This document shows positions 63,884 through 64,000 of a stretch of 64,000 nucleotides of DNA, one piece after another. This DNA comes from Agroathelia rolfsii (taxonomy: Eukaryota; Basidiomycota; Agaricomycetes; Amylocorticiales; Amylocorticiaceae). The notes beneath the pieces are model-generated. The model did no database searches. It was given only the letters and a program-made list of their open reading frames with translations, and was not told where the DNA came from. The stretch is taken from positions 434,001 through 498,000 of the forward strand of contig JABRWF010000003.1 in the NCBI GenBank assembly GCA_018343915.1, written 5' to 3'. A program made the translations under genes and the position numbers. Position 1 is the stretch's first letter, and every line of letters starts with the position of its first letter.

Positions 63884-64000
63884 TCACATTGGCATATCAA
63901 AGTGGATGAGGTTACGTCTAAGCCATTCAACATTTTCCACGTCCTTGATCGAATTCTTGAACCCATACAACCACAGCCTATCGACCCTTGAAACTACATG
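63884..64000 (-). CDS. C-terminal end of a gene cut by the window edge
   Basis: A minus-strand frame enters from the right edge and ends at the stop at 63884-63886. It reads VSRVDRLWLYGFKNSIK, then ENVEWLRRNLIHFDMPM. The composition is that of a real folded protein. No family can be named from 38 residues. Confidence 0.45.
   Translation of the reverse strand, partial: HVVSRVDRLWLYGFKNSIKDVENVEWLRRNLIHFDMPM

Overview
This window is nuclear DNA from a filamentous fungus, most likely a basidiomycete (Agaricomycetes). An affinity to Rhizoctonia/Ceratobasidiaceae is my inference only. The evidence is genes packed on both strands, many short GT..AG introns of about 45-130 nt (one is GC..AG), no bacterial operon structure, and fungal families: a GH3 beta-glucosidase with PA14 insert, SRPK, STE6-type ABC exporter, ERG26-like sterol dehydrogenases, borealin, POP1, DBR1, fungal C2H2 regulators and an F-box protein. 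Exon joins were worked out by hand from splice consensus, reading-frame continuity and family motifs. All exon sums given are divisible by three.

Layout. 0.4-3.7 kb (-): 12-exon GH3 beta-glucosidase. 4.2-4.9 kb (-): small unrecognised protein. 5.0-9.6 kb: Ser/Asn/Gln-rich, partly broken reading frames, gene-poor and AT-richer. 10.4-12.8 kb (+): PLP-dependent aminotransferase. 14.0-14.9 kb (-): Ser- and His-rich protein. 15.5-18.3 kb (+) and 28.7-30.6 kb (+): two paralogous C2H2 regulators flanking an SR-protein kinase (19.2-22.1 kb, +) and a gene-free stretch of about 6.6 kb. 30.6-33.3 kb: no gene seen. 33.3-34.4 kb (-): borealin-like protein, divergent from an ERG26-like sterol dehydrogenase (34.7-36.0 kb, +). 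36.8-37.7 kb (+): F-box protein. 38.6-40.2 kb (-): a second ERG26-like dehydrogenase with an N-terminal membrane anchor. 40.2-48.6 kb: gene-poor, holding a small double CxxC/HxxxC zinc-finger gene and a possible kinase remnant. 48.6-53.2 kb (+): full-size STE6-type ABC transporter. 53.7-56.9 kb (-): 13-exon POP1. 57.3-59.3 kb (+): secreted protein with a Pro/Tyr-rich linker. 59.5-61.3 kb (-): lariat debranching enzyme DBR1. 61.9-63.5 kb (+): C2-domain protein. The right edge cuts a minus-strand gene.

There is no obvious single pathway cluster. Two loose themes exist: RNA processing (SRPK, POP1, DBR1) and sterol C4-demethylation (two ERG26-like paralogs about 2.5 kb apart around an F-box gene). 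The most unusual structural signal is in the two C2H2 paralogs: each has two long overlapping reading frames with the same relative shift, and the C-terminal coding lies in the second frame. No convincing novel multi-gene system was found.
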